Shown here in pieces: positions 24,140 to 36,529 of a stretch of 64,000 nucleotides of DNA (position 1 is its first letter; each line of letters begins with the position of its first letter). Source of the DNA: Agrostemma githago (Eukaryota; Streptophyta; Magnoliopsida; Caryophyllales; Caryophyllaceae); the NCBI GenBank assembly GCA_958450325.1, contig OY288259.1, forward strand, positions 28,390,734 through 28,454,733, written 5' to 3'. Both the position numbers and the translations under genes were made by a program. The notes beneath the pieces were generated by a model. It ran no database searches, had not been told where the DNA came from, and saw nothing but the letters and a program-made list of their open reading frames with translations.

Positions 24140-25177
24140 CTAGACTGCCTCCATCCCATACGTCAGATAGTAAGGAGTTGCTCCGGTTGCGGTTCGAATT
24201 GACGTCTGGTACCCCCATAAGGCGAAAGGAATTTTGTTGGGCCAATCCCGGTAATTATCTGCCATCTTTTTAAGTATGGTGACAATCGTTTTGTTTGCCG
24301 CTTCTACCGCTCCATTTGTGTGGGGACGGTAAGGTGATGATGTATGCCTTTGAATCTTATATTTTGCTAGAAAAGTAGCGGTTTCGGCTTGGAAATGGGT
24401 CCCGTGATCGCTAATGAATTCGTGTGGGATCCCGTATCGGCATATAATTTTATCTTGGATAAATTTTGCTACGTGCTTGGCGTTCAAGACACGATATGAT
24501 TCGGCTTCGACCCATTTAGTAAAATAGTCAATAGCCACTAGAATGAAGCAGTGACCTCCCGTCCCGGAAGGGTTCACCTTCCCGATTATATCAATTCCCC
24601 ATGTTGAAAATGGCCATGGTGAGGTCATAGTATATAACAGGGATGACGGCATATGCTGGACGTTGCCGAAAATCTGACAGTTGTGACAGTGCTTGACATA
24701 TAACTGACAGTCGGTTTCCATGCTATTCCAATAGTACCCGAGTCTGGCGATTTTTCGAGCTAGCATATGGGCATTCATATGCAGGCCGTTCACACCATCG
24801 TGTACTTCGGCCATGACCTTTTCGGCCTGCGTTTTGTCGATGCATAGGAGTAAAGCCCCCTGTGCCGTCTTTTTGTATAACTGTCCATCGTCCGTGCGGA
24901 TGAACTGAGTGGCCCATCTTCGTAGGGCTTTCTTGGCCCGGTTTTCAGATCCCGGAGGATATTCTCCCGACGTCAAGTAGGTAAGAACAGCCTGGTACCA
25001 AGGTTCTGGGTCGGTTATTTCGATGTCTTGGATAGCGTTGATATATGCCGGCTCGGACCGTCTTTCGACGCAAATCGGCATGCTGGTCAGATGTTCCGGG
25101 ATATTCAGTAAAGATGCTAATTTGGATAGTGCATCTGCAAACTGGTTTTCTTCCCGAGGTAGATAAATGTATTCCAC
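24140..25177 (-). pseudogene. pol: Second RNase H end and integrase core (element A)
   Basis: 345 aa in one open stretch. The first ~30 residues (EENQFADALSKLA) finish the archaeal-type RNase H. Then come an HHCC zinc-binding region (VHDGVNGLH ... CHNCQ) and the integrase core with WGIDIIG, ISDHGTHF and the TNGAVEAAN glutamate, the D-D-E triad. The region is bounded by two in-frame stops, TGA at 25247-25249 before it and TAG at 24140-24142 after it, at positions where B codes Trp and Gln. Confidence 0.9.
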
Positions 25178-25246
25178 CTTTTGGAACTGTTTTTCGAGAA
25201 CCCTTACTCGTGCTTGGTAAGCTACGAGATTTGCGTTCCGAGTTTT

Positions 25247-26602
25247 TCATTTATGGAGTGCTTGATTGATGACTAATGATGAGTCACCGTGGACCCGGAG
25301 GTTCGTTACTCCTAAATCAGCGGCGGCTTGCAACTCGTGAATGCATGCTTCGTATTCGGCTGCGTTATTAGTCACATCGAAATCTAGCTTGATGGATAAC
25401 GGGGTGTGCTCCCCTTGTGGTGAGATTAGTAAAATCCCGACACCAAATCCTCGAAAGTTGGATGCCCCGTCAAAATATAGATCCCATGTCTCTGTATCGG
25501 TATGGAATATATCTTCGTCAGGGAAGGCCCAAGTATCGATGTGTCCCTCTTCAGATACCGGACTATCGGCGAGGAACTCGGCTACTACCCAACCCTTGAT
25601 GGCTTTTAATGGTACGAACTTGAGGTTGAACTCAGCTAGCATTAAAGTCCATCTAGATATTCTACCATTGAGGATGGGCTTTTCGAACAGATACTTGATT
25701 GGATCCATTCTTGATAGTACGTGCACTTCGTGGCTAAGCATGTAATGTCGGAGCTTTTTAGTGGCCCAAACTAAAGCTAGACAAGTTTTTTCGAGCATCG
25801 TGTATTTGCATTCGTACTCTAGGAACTTTTTACTGATGTAGTAAATGGCTCGTTCTTCTGAGTCGACTGTCTGGGCTAGCATAGCCCCCATGGCTGTCTC
25901 GGTCGTTGTCAAGTATAACGACAAAGGCAGACCGTGCTGAGGTGGCATTAATACCGGCGGAGATGACAAAATCTCCTTGATCTTATCGAAAGCTGCTTGA
26001 CATTTGTCGTCCCACAGTACCCGCTCTCCTATCTTCAGTTTTTTGAAAAAGGGTTCACATACCATGATTAGCTTCGAAATGAACCTGCTGATGTATTGGA
26101 CTTTCCCGAGAAACCCCCTAATCTCCTTTTCGGTTTTAGGCGACCGCATCTCGGTAATAGCCTTGATTTTGGCTGGGTCAACCTCGATGCCGCGCTGGCT
26201 GACGATATGGCCCAGTAATTTACCCGATGTTACCCCAAAGCTGCATTTTTGAGGATTTAGTCTCATGTTGTACTTGCGTAGTCGGGTGAAGAACTTTCTA
26301 AGGGCCAGAATATGCCTGTTTCGTTCTTTGGACTTGACTATCATATCGTCCACGTAGACCTCCACTTCCTTATGCATCATGTCATGTAATAAGGTAGTGG
26401 CGGTTCGTTGATAAGTGGCACCGGCATTGATAAGCCCAAATGGCATAACAGTGTAACAGTAAGTCCTCCAAGGTGTAGTGAAGGTGGTCTTACTCATGTC
26501 TTCTTTTGCCATTTTGATCTGATTGTATCCGGCATACCCGTCCATAAAGGATAGAAGGGCATGGTCGGCCGTGTTGTCCACCGGTATGTCGATGTGTGGC
26601 AA
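25247..26602 (-). pseudogene. pol: Reverse transcriptase and both RNase H domains (element A)
   Basis: 451 aa. RT motifs: SFMDGYAGYNQI (about 18-29), TVMPFGLINAGATYQR (about 51-66) and the catalytic YVDD (83-86), followed by the thumb-like GKVQYISRFI. The first RNase H begins near TETAMGAMLAQ. After a connecting region comes a second, archaeal-type RNase H with LYFDGASN, TNNAAEYEA and HGDSSLV. The duplicated RNase H is a hallmark of the Tat branch. The ORF ends at an internal TGA (Trp in B), and the RT start is cut off by another TGA at 26666-26668. Confidence 0.92.
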
Positions 26603-26665
26603 CGGGAAATCGTCCTTCGAGCTGGCCTTATTAAGGACCCGGAAATCTACAAAAACTCGTACCTT

Positions 26666-28204
26666 TCAATCTTTCTTGGGTACCGGCACGATATTTGCGA
26701 CCCAGTATGGACATTCAGACACTTGGATAAAGCCCGCTTTGAATTGTTTGTCAACTTCTTTGACTTTGAGAGACCATTCGGGCCTCATTTTTCGGAGTTT
26801 TTGCTTTACCGGCTTACACCCGTCCTTGATGGGTATACGGTGTTCGGCTATCTCCTGGTCTATTCCCGGCATGTCCTTGTAGGACCATGCGAAGACGTCT
26901 TTGAATTCATGGAGGAGGTCTGTGAATTGTTGTTTCTCCTCGGGGTCTAGGGATAAACCTAACTTAAGCATCTGAGGCTCTAAAGGGGTTCCTACATTGA
27001 TGGAATCGGTTTCTTCGATTACCGGATCTCGGGATTCCCTTTGTTCGAGTTGCTCGACTAGATGCTGAGGTAGTGGTACCTGTTCGTCGGGTTTCTCAAT
27101 GTCATTGCAAATAAAGTTTTTGAAAATGTTTTGAAAATAAGACAAGTCGTAAGCAGAATGGTTATCGTTATTATTGATAGAGAGCTTTGAAAATAGCTCA
27201 AAGAGAGCTGCCATCTGATCCCTGGTCAGAGGCGGTATGGGGAGTGCTCTCGGAACAGATTCCAAGACTCCCAGAGGTATAGCTAAAGGAAAAACGGTTA
27301 CAGACTCGACCCTAGTACTGAACCTTCTAGACCTAGACTCAGACTCCGACTCTGACTCTGACACGGACTCGGATTCGGACTCGTCGCCCTGCATGTCTCC
27401 TTCACCTGTAGTGAGCTTGTAGACTCGACCCTCGCTGTCGGTCCACTTGATTGTCTTCCTCCAAGCCCTTTTTCCAGTGTCAGCACCTACTTCAGAGATC
27501 AGCTTGGTCGGATCGAACTTGTTGCTATGGAGGATTAGGTTGACTAATTCCTCCTTAGGGGTCGGGATTATCTTGCTGTCCCCGAACAAGAGCCCCAGCA
27601 CGGGCTCGGCTTGGTTCGAATCCTCCTTTGATTCGGTCTGGATGAGGGCAAAGATATCATCAGGGATGAAATTGACCTCGGGATAAGTTATAGTGGGCTG
27701 ATAGAGGCCCGTTTGGATAGCTCCGAACACTGGAGTGACGAAGTTCAGTTTCGGGCCGCAGGGGCCCAAGTAGGTATCCTTGAGAATGTTGCAGGCCTTT
27801 TGGGTGCCGGCCCGGACCACGTTTTTCGTGGTTAAGGCATACCCTAAACCGAATTTCGACTCTTCATTGCTTAAGACATCGATGATCTTGCCAGCCGGGA
27901 GATCGGGCCTTGAAGTAGCCCCCGACAGGTTGCCCAAATTTTGCATCATTGCGTCGATGCTGGTTGTGAAGTAGGGCCTAAAGAGATACTCCTCATCGAT
28001 CATTCCCACGAAATTGAATCCTCGCGGGTAGATTGAACCAGCCGTGTTGCAGCTCGACACGGCTATTGGGGTAGCTTCGAGGGTGATGACCCCGTCTTTG
28101 AAAGGTAACTTGACCTTTCTATGAAGAGTGGAGGATACGGCTTTAACCGCATGGATCCAAGGCCTTCCAAGTAGCAGATTGAAAGATGAAGTGACATCGA
28201 TCAC
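26666..28204 (-). pseudogene. pol: Protease end, acidic linker and RT start (element A)
   Basis: 512 aa. Begins in the C-terminal part of the retropepsin (FNLLLGRPWIHAV), followed by a ~330-residue linker containing a Ser-Glu repeat (SESESVSESESESESRS, encoded near 27340-27385), then the RT N-terminus (LPQHLVEQLEQRESRDP ... FKAGFIQVSE ... VPVPKKD). Ends in a TGA at 26666-26668, where B has Gly. The linker's function is unknown; it is shared with B. Confidence 0.88.
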
Positions 28205-28245
28205 TTGGAATTCGAGCTCTTTTTCAATTGAGCCAGTTATGATGG

Positions 28246-30126
28246 TTAGCTTAACGGCCCCAACAACGGATTTTGGGCTTCCGTCGAAAGCCTGGATAGT
28301 TTGTGCAGTAGGAAGATAGTCTCGGTAATGCCGAGAGCCTTTGTAGTCCTTAAAGGAAGGACGTTTACAGTTGACCCGTCATCAATTAAGGTCATAGGTA
28401 GATATTTGCCCCGACAGATCACCGGGATATATAGGGCTAGGTTGTGGGTGGCCCCAAATGGCGGCAGATCAGATTCAGAGAAGGTGATAAGTGGGCCTTC
28501 TCCTTTGGACTTGCCCTTGAGGTGAGGCAGGATAGTGGCTACCATTTCAGTGGGGGTAACCGACGAGTCCACCTTGATTTCATCGAGAGCCTTAGTAAGT
28601 GCTGCCCGATGTTCTTGAGAACTAACCAGAAGCTGCCATATGGTGAGATCAGTTCGGACCTTCTTCAGTTGCTTGACTAGGGCCGTGTCGGTGTTTGGTT
28701 CTTCAAGTATAGAGTCTGTCCTGGATGTTTCAGTGGCGGATTGTGGGGCCGAAGGTCCGGCTACGATGACATTGGCACCGGCTAGGGCCTTGGTTTTGGC
28801 CTTTCGGATCTCTTCGACAGTGATGGGGACAGTCTCCCCTTTAGCCAAGTAAACATCGTCTTCATCGTCATTCCATATCCCGTTGATTTGGGGAATGAAA
28901 GGGGAAATGAGATGAGTGCAATCGATTATTTCTCTAGCAGAAATGGCGTGAGTAGCAAGAAGGTTGTTTTTGTTACTGGGCTTGTCGCTGGGTAATGGTA
29001 TCTTCCCACTCTCGATCAGATCTTGAATGAGATGCTTTAATTTCCAGCATTTTTCGGTGTCATGCCCGTTGCCTTGGTGATAGCGGCAATAGGCCTGAGC
29101 GTTGTAGCTTTTGGACCGTTTCTGAACAGGGACCTCTGGCATTGGGCCTATAGGTTGGATCAGGCCTTTGGAAGATAGCCTTTGTAAGGCGTCGGCATAA
29201 GTAGTCCCTATGTCCGTGAATACTCGGGCCGGAGTACTCTTTTTGGTTGAGGTGTCTAGCAAATTAACCTCGTCCAAGATGCTTCGGGCCGCACTTGTAG
29301 TTGCGGGCTTGCCAGAAGATGAGCTGGCTCCTTGATAACCCTTCGTAGAGGCCTTAGTAAGGCTCTCTATCCTTAAATCGTCTTCGATTCTCGTACCCAT
29401 CTCGGTTAAGGTGGCAAAATTGGGTATGATAGCGTACCGGAGATGGATCCGGTAAGATGGGAGGAGATTTTTCACAAAGGCTTCCACTAGTACCTTTTCG
29501 CTGGGCTTGTCGACCAGCTTGACACTTTCGGCCCTCCATCTCTGGAGGTATTTGGTGAAACCCTCCTTTGGCTCTTGGGCCATGACTTCCAGAGTACACA
29601 TGGTTGTCTGGATCTCCGCATTGTCCGCATAGTTTCGGGCGAACTCCTTTGCGACATCGTCCCAAGTTTTGTATTTCTTGGCGTCGAGCTTATAGAACCA
29701 AGCTTTTGGGTGCTTCTCTAGCGAGGAGGCAAACAGATGCTTGAACATGTCGGACTTGACTCCTTTTAGGGCCATAAACTCTTTGAAGGCCCGGATATGT
29801 AATACCGGGTCTTCGGTCCCGTCGAACATCGGGAGGCCTGTCAGGTTGAGATTGGCAGGCAGTTGGTCGGTCAGGGGAGAATAGGTTCGGGCATTCTCCG
29901 TATGGATCGAGTTATGGGTCGACAAATGGACCTGCTCTTGCAGTTTGAGGAGTGCGCTAGTCAATTCGGCTAATGGGCCCTTAGTTTCGTCTTCATCACT
30001 CGGCCTATCCTGTTCTATGGCGCTAACCCGGGTAACAATGGCGATCTGGTCACCCCTGATTTGGTCGAGTTGCTCTTGGATCTTGGCCAATGCGGTGTTC
30101 AGTTGATCAATTGAGTCCTTAGTCAT
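28246..30126 (-). CDS. gag: Gag and protease N-terminus (element A)
   Basis: 626 aa. Residues ~8-38 are a probable coiled coil; ~75-250 are the capsid region shared with B and C. A zinc-knuckle variant C347-x2-H350-x4-H355-x4-C360 (CRYHQGNGHDTEKC) binds nucleic acid. The protease active-site segment IDDGS is at 581-585, with two acidic residues where many retropepsins have D-S/T-G. Just after it (near 28320) a short deletion shifts the frame, and the ORF ends 26 codons later in a non-homologous tail. gag itself is intact. The start is supported by alignment with B and C and by the splice acceptor 23 bp upstream. Confidence 0.9.
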   Translation of the reverse strand: MTKDSIDQLNTALAKIQEQLDQIRGDQIAIVTRVSAIEQDRPSDEDETKGPLAELTSALLKLQEQVHLSTHNSIHTENARTYSPLTDQLPANLNLTGLPMFDGTEDPVLHIRAFKEFMALKGVKSDMFKHLFASSLEKHPKAWFYKLDAKKYKTWDDVAKEFARNYADNAEIQTTMCTLEVMAQEPKEGFTKYLQRWRAESVKLVDKPSEKVLVEAFVKNLLPSYRIHLRYAIIPNFATLTEMGTRIEDDLRIESLTKASTKGYQGASSSSGKPATTSAARSILDEVNLLDTSTKKSTPARVFTDIGTTYADALQRLSSKGLIQPIGPMPEVPVQKRSKSYNAQAYCRYHQGNGHDTEKCWKLKHLIQDLIESGKIPLPSDKPSNKNNLLATHAISAREIIDCTHLISPFIPQINGIWNDDEDDVYLAKGETVPITVEEIRKAKTKALAGANVIVAGPSAPQSATETSRTDSILEEPNTDTALVKQLKKVRTDLTIWQLLVSSQEHRAALTKALDEIKVDSSVTPTEMVATILPHLKGKSKGEGPLITFSESDLPPFGATHNLALYIPVICRGKYLPMTLIDDGSTVNVLPLRTTKALGITETIFLLHKLSRLSTEAQNPLLGPLS

Positions 30127-31217
30127 GGTTCGGGTGTGAGGTGGCCTGTCTGTAAGAACACCACGTAATCAGCGACTAACCCGAATCGTAGAACTAAAGT
30201 ACATCCCGAGCAAGGAAAAGGGAAACTAGAGAGGAAACGACTCGAAAAAGACATCTAGACGGATGACTCGTGATAGGTGGGCCTCCTTTAGGATCCAGTT
30301 GTATGGGCTGGGCCCTGTTTGAAAGGAGGTTCACGTGAGACATTCCCCAGACTTCTAGACTCGATTGTGTAGACGGGCCGACCTTTGTAGGAGTATGTCC
30401 TACGTAGGTGGGCCTTGACTTAGTCTAATAAGGCGGACTGGGATAGGGAGGAAACCCGTGATATAAGATCGACGGAGTTTCGACGCTAGGAGACTCGACG
30501 ACTTAAGACACGACCCGACACTGCTAAATACGGGAAGTCCTAAGAAGAGGAAGGTTTTGAAATTTGATTTTTTTTGAAAAGCCCGAAAGAAAAATTCGGA
30601 GAACCGGCCCTTTTTCGAAAGAAAAAACGGGAAAGGTGGACCGGGTTACGGGTTTGAAAGTTCGAAAATATTTTCGAGTTTTGAAATGGGTATAGTACCG
30701 GCTAAAAATAGGCTATTTTGAGTAAAATCGTGGATCCTAAATTCGGTATATGTCCCGGGTTTTGAAAGTTGTATATTTTGAAAAGGATGCAATTTTGAAA
30801 ATGACAGTTTTTTTTTTTAAAAAAAACTTGTGAATCAGGTAGCACGTAGTCATGGAAACGGTATAACGACGCCATGTATGCTCTAATTCTAAGTCTCGGT
30901 CAGTCAGAAAGGGTCTATACCAGTGTACACAGCCTATCGAGAATCGGGGCGGACTTCCTAAGTCGAGTTTAGCTTAGAACATGCTGTAAAACCAATACGA
31001 ATCGGCTAATGGACACCTTCGACATATCCAATTTGGACTACATCGATAGTATAGTGGGACGTCGGTCACCAGTACCGGCCCGGGAAAATATGGGGTTATG
31101 CATGAACCATAAAACTAAAACGCGTATTGTACTAGTCAAACGATTTCTATTCGAGTCTCACCCTGAGGATGCTGAAGGTCAGTAACGTATCAGCTATTCC
31201 CAGCGGAGTCGCCAAAT
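30127..31217 (-). other. Element A leader and PBS
   Basis: About 1.1 kb without coding capacity. Holds the conserved acceptor block (30150-30172). The PBS adjoins the LTR (about 31197-31215, minus strand GGCGACTCCGCTGGGAA); the same region in B reads GGCGACTCTGCTGGGGA. This PBS type is used by Ogre/Tat elements (tRNA-Arg is usually cited). Confidence 0.75.
30150..30172 (-). promoter_or_regulatory. Conserved 3' splice site before gag
   Basis: CTGAT branch-like motif and TTCTTACAG, as in B and C; AG at 30151-30150. Confidence 0.55.
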
Positions 31218-33603
31218 TGTGGACATGACATAGGTCCACCCCGATGCGGCCACGCGCGGGTTTGGGGAGGCGAATGAATCTCCATGAGATGGTCAAATGG
31301 AAATTTAAATCAAAGTTGGAGTCGCCACCGAATTTTATGGTTATTCGGAACCGTTCGAGCCCACTCTATGTCGTAGTGGGCCGTATTACAAAATACGGCC
31401 CAGTTCCGATGTCAGAGTTTATTGGGCTCGTCCCTTTGCATATCGATATAGATGCCGTCTTTAGCGGTTAATCGTATATTGAATGACTCTCGTTGCCAAT
31501 GGTTTCGGACATCCGGAAACTACGATTCTGAGTAAGGGGTGAGGGTACGTGCTGGGAAGTTCACTAAGAACACCCAACCCCGCCCGCACATTAGCGGCCT
31601 CTACTAGGATATCGAATGATTTTTTAATACGCGCGTTGGTAATACGATGAATGATATGCAGACATTGTTTTCCTAAGCATGCGAGGAATGGAATGGGTTG
31701 CTAAGTCGGTTTAATGCATGAAAAATTAACGTCAAAGTTGAATTTAACATGTGAGATTCGTTTTAGTATAATAAAACAAATAATGAAAAAAAATGAATTT
31801 GCTACAAAAGATGAACAAACGAGTTAGTATCGATTTGTAAATAATAATATAGCAAATAAAATAAATATACGAGATCGAGAAAATAAATATTAATCGAAAT
31901 CTGAAAAATATTACTAAAACGCTGTTTTGTATAAAAAAACGAAGTTCAAAAAATAATAAAAAAGACGGGAAAGATGCGCCGTGGCAGCCGGCCGCGCGGC
32001 TCGCCCGGGATGCCGGCGAGTCGCGTGTCGGTCTGTTTTTTTGAAGATGATTTTCGAAGACCCGATTAAATCACGTACAAATATTGTATGCTTTGTACTT
32101 GATCTAATATTTTCGTTGTTCGTTATATTCAATAATTGACTACGAAATCAATATTAAATACTTCGAATAGTTTTAGAAAAGATATAGATTTTGAAAATCG
32201 TTTCGTAGAATAATAAAACAAAACGAACGAAAAAGCTAAAAATACATCCCGGATTTCAGGCCCGTGCGCGAGTCGCCTGGGCATGGCGCGACTCGCGTGC
32301 GGGTCTGTCTGGTTTTTATTTTTTGTTCGAAATTGCTAATTTTGATAAATCGCGTACAAATACGAATTAATTTGTATTCGATATATGTTTTCGATATTCG
32401 TCGTACCCGATATTCGATTATGAAATCGATATCGAGTATTCGGAATGAATTAAAAAAAGTTTTGTAAAAAAAAGTTTTGAACGAAAAAAAGATGTAACGA
32501 TTTTTGACATCGTCGAGATCTTAATATAATTCTTTTTGATACGATATTCGATTATAGAAAATCGATATCATATTTTTAAGAATATTGTTATATGAAAATA
32601 GTTTTTTGATATTATCGATATTAGAAAATAAAATTTAAAAAAAAAACGCGATGAATGACCCGTAATAAAGAGGACCGACGCGACTCGTGAAAAAAAACGA
32701 CGCGGACCCATAATAAAACGGACGCGGAGAGAGGAGAGAGAAGAGAGAAAAGTCGGGTTTTGTACACCATCAACCTACATGTTTTAGTTTACTCGGATCG
32801 GGGCTCGTCGGGACGTGGCTTGGGCACAGGAGCGTGGAGTGGATGTCGGTGAGTTGGCGGTGGTTCGGTTCGGTCGAGAAGGGTGTCGGGTATAGGGCCG
32901 GATTTCCTTCGGGTTTGCAGTATCGGTTTCTCAATGTGTGTGTGTGTGATTTGACAGATGTCTGTGTGTAATTTTTTGATGCTAATTGATTGTGTAAAAG
33001 TGTGTGTGCAAGGGGCTATTTATAGGGAATTCCCGACCTTGGCTAGGAGAGTTTGAACTACCGTTAGAGATAGGAAATATAGGAAGCTGTAAGGCATGAG
33101 AATTCCGCTTTCTTGTCAAGGAAGAAAGGGAACACAGCTGGTTTGTGATGCCTGGCCGAGTATTTGCACTCGGTTGGGTGTCTGAATCGGTTTTCGGATA
33201 GGATTCCTACTTGAGATCGAATTCCATCCTTAAACGGATTTGTTTAATATTTTGTGAAGCTGATTTTTCGTAGGATTAGAGTTCGAATCAGCCGTGTGAG
33301 GTGTCACGGCTGACTCACGTGCCTCGAAAATAATTTTGACGGGTTTTGACTCGGTCGTAAAAAGACGGTTTTACTCCTGGTGTCGGATTCGACCCAATTT
33401 AGTCTTATTTGACTCGAAACGACCCACTGGGCCTGATTTTGAGGTTGGTTTTGTGAGATATGTACTCCATAATGAGCCCACGCCAAATGCCAATGATTTT
33501 GAACCCGTTTCTGAGTATTTAAAGCACGTTTGCGTCCGATCATCATCGGGTGTTTGTCGGAAACTGCTATAGACACCTGGCAGTCAAAATGTGGGTGTCT
33601 ACA
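31218..33603 (-). repeat. Element A 5' LTR
   Basis: 2,386 bp, near-identical to 18682-21065 with a handful of substitutions and one- to three-base indels. TATA box at 33016-33025. GTGGAC (31219-31224) and GTCCAC (31234-31239) form a small perfect inverted repeat at the inner end; TAGACACC/GGTGTCTA does so at the outer end. Confidence 0.93.
33016..33025 (-). promoter_or_regulatory. Element A 5' LTR TATA box
   Basis: CTATAAATAG on the minus strand; this copy would drive the genomic transcript of A. Confidence 0.65.
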
Positions 33604-33608
33604 CATGC

Positions 33609-34392
33609 CTTAGTCAAAGAAGGCGGACTGGGATAGGGAAGAAACTTGTGATGTAAGATCGACAGAGTTTCGACGCTAAGGACCTTGACAACTTAAGACA
33701 CGACCCGACACTGCTAAATATGGGAAGTCCTAAGGAGAAGAATGTTTTGAAAATTGATTGTTTTGAAAAAGGACCGAGTGGACTCGGTGAATGGCCCAAA
33801 TTTCCGAAAAAAAAAAGACGAAAAGTCGATGGGCCACGGGTTTTGAAAGTTCGAAAGTATTTTCGAGTTCGAAAGTAAGTTCGAAAATAGGCTACTTTGA
33901 GTAAAATCATAAGTCCTAAATTCGGTATGTGTCCCGGGTTTTGAAATTGAATAGTTTGAAAAAGATGCAATTTTGAAAAATTGACGGTTTTTGAAAACGA
34001 CTCGGAAACCAAGTACCACGTAGTCACACAAGCATTATAACGACGCCATGTATGCTCTATACTAAGTCTCGGTCGGTTTATAAGGGGTCTATACCAGTGT
34101 AAATAGTCTAGACGTTGATCGGGACGGACTTCTTAAGTCGAGTTGATCTTAGAGCATGCTGCGAAACACACTCGAATCGACTACGGACACCTTTTGACAT
34201 ATCCATATTGGAGTACATCAACGGTATAGTGGGACGTCGGTCGCGAGTACCGGCCCAGAAAAATATGGGTTATGCATGAACCGTAAAACTAAAACGTGTA
34301 TTGTATTCGTCAAACGATTTCTATTCGAGTCTCACCCTGAGGATGCCGATGGTAAGTCATGCATCAGTTAATCCCCAGCGGAGTCGCCAAAT
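33609..34392 (-). other. Element C leader (LTR-proximal part) and PBS
   Basis: Second half of C's leader. It matches B's leader (46462-47250), for example at the GGTCTATACCAGTGTA and TGGGACGTCGGTC blocks. The PBS next to 34392 reads TTTGGCGACTCCGCTGGGGA on the minus strand. Open frames of 100-137 codons here are F/S-rich and unconserved. Confidence 0.75.
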
Positions 34393-35198
34393 TGTGGACA
34401 TGACATAGGTCCACCCCGACGCGGCCACGCGCGGGTTTGGGTAGGCGAATGAATCTTCATATGAGAATGGATCGAATTGAAATTTAGGTCTATGTGGAGT
34501 CGCCACCGAATTTTGTGGTTATTCGGAACCATTCGAGCCCACTCTATGTCGTAGTGGTCCGTATACAAAATACGGCCCATTTCCGATGTCAGAGTTTATT
34601 GGGCTCGTCCTTTTGCATTTGATACCGATACCGACATTATCGGATATCGTGTATTGAATGACTCTCGTGCGCCAACGGTTTCGGGCATCCGGAAACCAAG
34701 GTTCTGAGTAAGGGGTGAGGGTACGTGTTGGGAAGCCCACAAAGGACACCCAACCCCGCCCGCACATTAGCGGCCTCTACTAAGAATTCGAATGACTTAC
34801 AATACGCGCGTTAGTGAAACGGGAAAATGATATGCAAAGATTTATTTTCCCTAAACATGTGAATGGAATTTGAAAAAGGTTTCTAAGTCAATTTAATGCA
34901 ATTTAATTCTACGTCGAAGTGGAATTTAGCATGTGGGTTCATTTAGTATAATAAACGAACAATAATTAAATTGACAAAAGAAATAACAAACGCGTTAGAA
35001 ACGATGTAATAATATAACGAATAATAACGGTTTGTGCAAATAATAAATGAGATGAAAAGATGCAAATATGATGATGTATGTTTTGAAAAGGTAGTAATAC
35101 ACATGATTGATTAAACACGTGTTGACATAAATCACAAATTACTACCGAGTTTTGGAAATAGAATAATGTACGACTTATTGTGTTAATTGTTATGGGTC

Positions 35199-35420
35199 AC
35201 TCGATCGAGTGGTCGATGGACTCGATCGAGTGGACTTGTAAAAGACGATTCTGTTTTGCGCTACAGACTGTACTCGGCCGAGTTACTGACCAACTCGGTC
35301 GAGTACGTGGCCACTCGATCGAGTCACTGTGAGACTCGACCGAGTGGTGGTCGTGACATGCATTCTGACTCGATTTTGTGATGTCACTCGATCGAGTGAC
35401 TAAGGCACTCGGTCGAGTGG
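35199..35420. repeat. Downstream palindrome cluster (C 5' LTR)
   Basis: Eight copies of ACTCG(A/G)(T/C)CGAGT or close variants, five of the gaps between successive starts being exactly 21 bp. Located downstream of the TATA box in transcription direction. Element E inserted right at the far edge of this cluster in the 3' LTR. Confidence 0.9.
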
Positions 35421-36494
35421 CATCTGTACGAATTGTAATTCGCTTGCAATTTTATAGTGATTTTCGAATTTGCTTTAGATTTTTGATGAATCGACGGTTT
35501 TACCGAATTGGGCATAAGTATTGCATGACCTATGCTCAATTCGGGTTTTTTATAAATCACTGATTTTATTAAACCGAATATAAATATTGTTGAATTTATA
35601 CCCGATTCTAAATTTGAATACTCATCGTATCCCATATTCGATTATTGAATCGATATGGGATATTAGAGTGAAATGTAAAAAAAGATAAATTAATTTTAGT
35701 CGCTTTTAAATTAATTATCGTGATATGAACAAATCACGTTAGTTAATTCATATGACTTGATTGTTAGATTCGATATCCAATTATGGAATTGGTATCGAAT
35801 CCAAAATCGACGCTTTACTTGAATAAAAAAAAAACTTGATTCCCTCGACTTCTCCGACATCGAAATAAATCCCTAGGGATTGTGATGTCGGATCCGTGTC
35901 AACGGGTTTCGATCCTTATTAAAATTGATTTTAAAAAATGATGAATGTAAGATTAATGATGATGATGACGAGAAATAATAACGAAATGTTGTTGAAGTTA
36001 ATTTATCACAATAATCAAATAGTCGGGGTATCGGGATAAACGACCAACGACGCGTGTGCAGTACACTTGTATATGCGGTTTTCCTTATCCCGGTATCCTT
36101 CTTATTCGACACAAATCGATAAATATTTTAATGCTTTGATATTAGTAGTATTATCGATATTATGATGCAACGAAAATAAGTAAAAAAACGAAAGAAGACG
36201 GAGAAAAAGGGGACGGACGACGAAGAGAAAAAGGAAAGGAAAGAGAGGGTTTCGACACCCTCAACCTACATGTTCTTGTCTCGGTGCGGACTCGTAACCA
36301 TGGCTTCTACACAGGAGTCTTCGAGGTTTTACGTAGGTTAAGTTGTGGTGGCTCGGGATTGATTCCTAAAACTAGGTTTATGGTTTTGCTAGGGTTTGAT
36401 TAGGGTTTGTAAAAAACGTAGTATGTGTGTGTATGGTTGCTCTAGGGTTTTTTAGGGTTGTGAAAAGTTGTGTTATGTGTTGCATGGGGGTTGC

Positions 36495-36501
36495 TTATAT
36501 A
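36495..36501 (-). promoter_or_regulatory. Element C 5' LTR TATA box
   Basis: TATATAA on the minus strand; the palindrome cluster starts about 30 bp upstream. Confidence 0.65.
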
Positions 36502-36529
36502 GGCATGGCTAGGGCACCGGTTTAGGGTT

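Larger units (their letters stand above)
18682..33603 (-). mobile_element. Element A: full-length Tat-type Ty3/gypsy retrotransposon
   Basis: 14,922 bp, flanked by the TSD CATGC (18677-18681 and 33604-33608). Read on the minus strand: 5' LTR 31218-33603, PBS, leader, gag, protease, RT, RNase H, second RNase H, integrase, PPT, 3' LTR 18682-21065. An extra gene (21668-23400) lies on the plus strand between integrase and 3' LTR. Dual RNase H plus an antisense extra ORF is characteristic of the Tat lineage (Ogre, Retand, Grande relatives). The LTRs are nearly identical, so insertion is recent, but gag-pol has three stops and one frameshift. It sits in the leader of element C. Confidence 0.93.

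Noticed and set aside
25341..26950. Plus-strand ORFs of 60-134 codons opposite pol in element A, and their minus-strand mirror in B (50782-52858)
   Set aside because: They are shadows of the conserved RT/RNase H frame, present only because codon constraint lowers stop density on the other strand.
35199..35420. CRISPR-like regular repeats
   Set aside because: Palindromic units lie inside plant LTRs, spacers of about 9 bp are far too short, and no cas genes exist. This is eukaryotic DNA.
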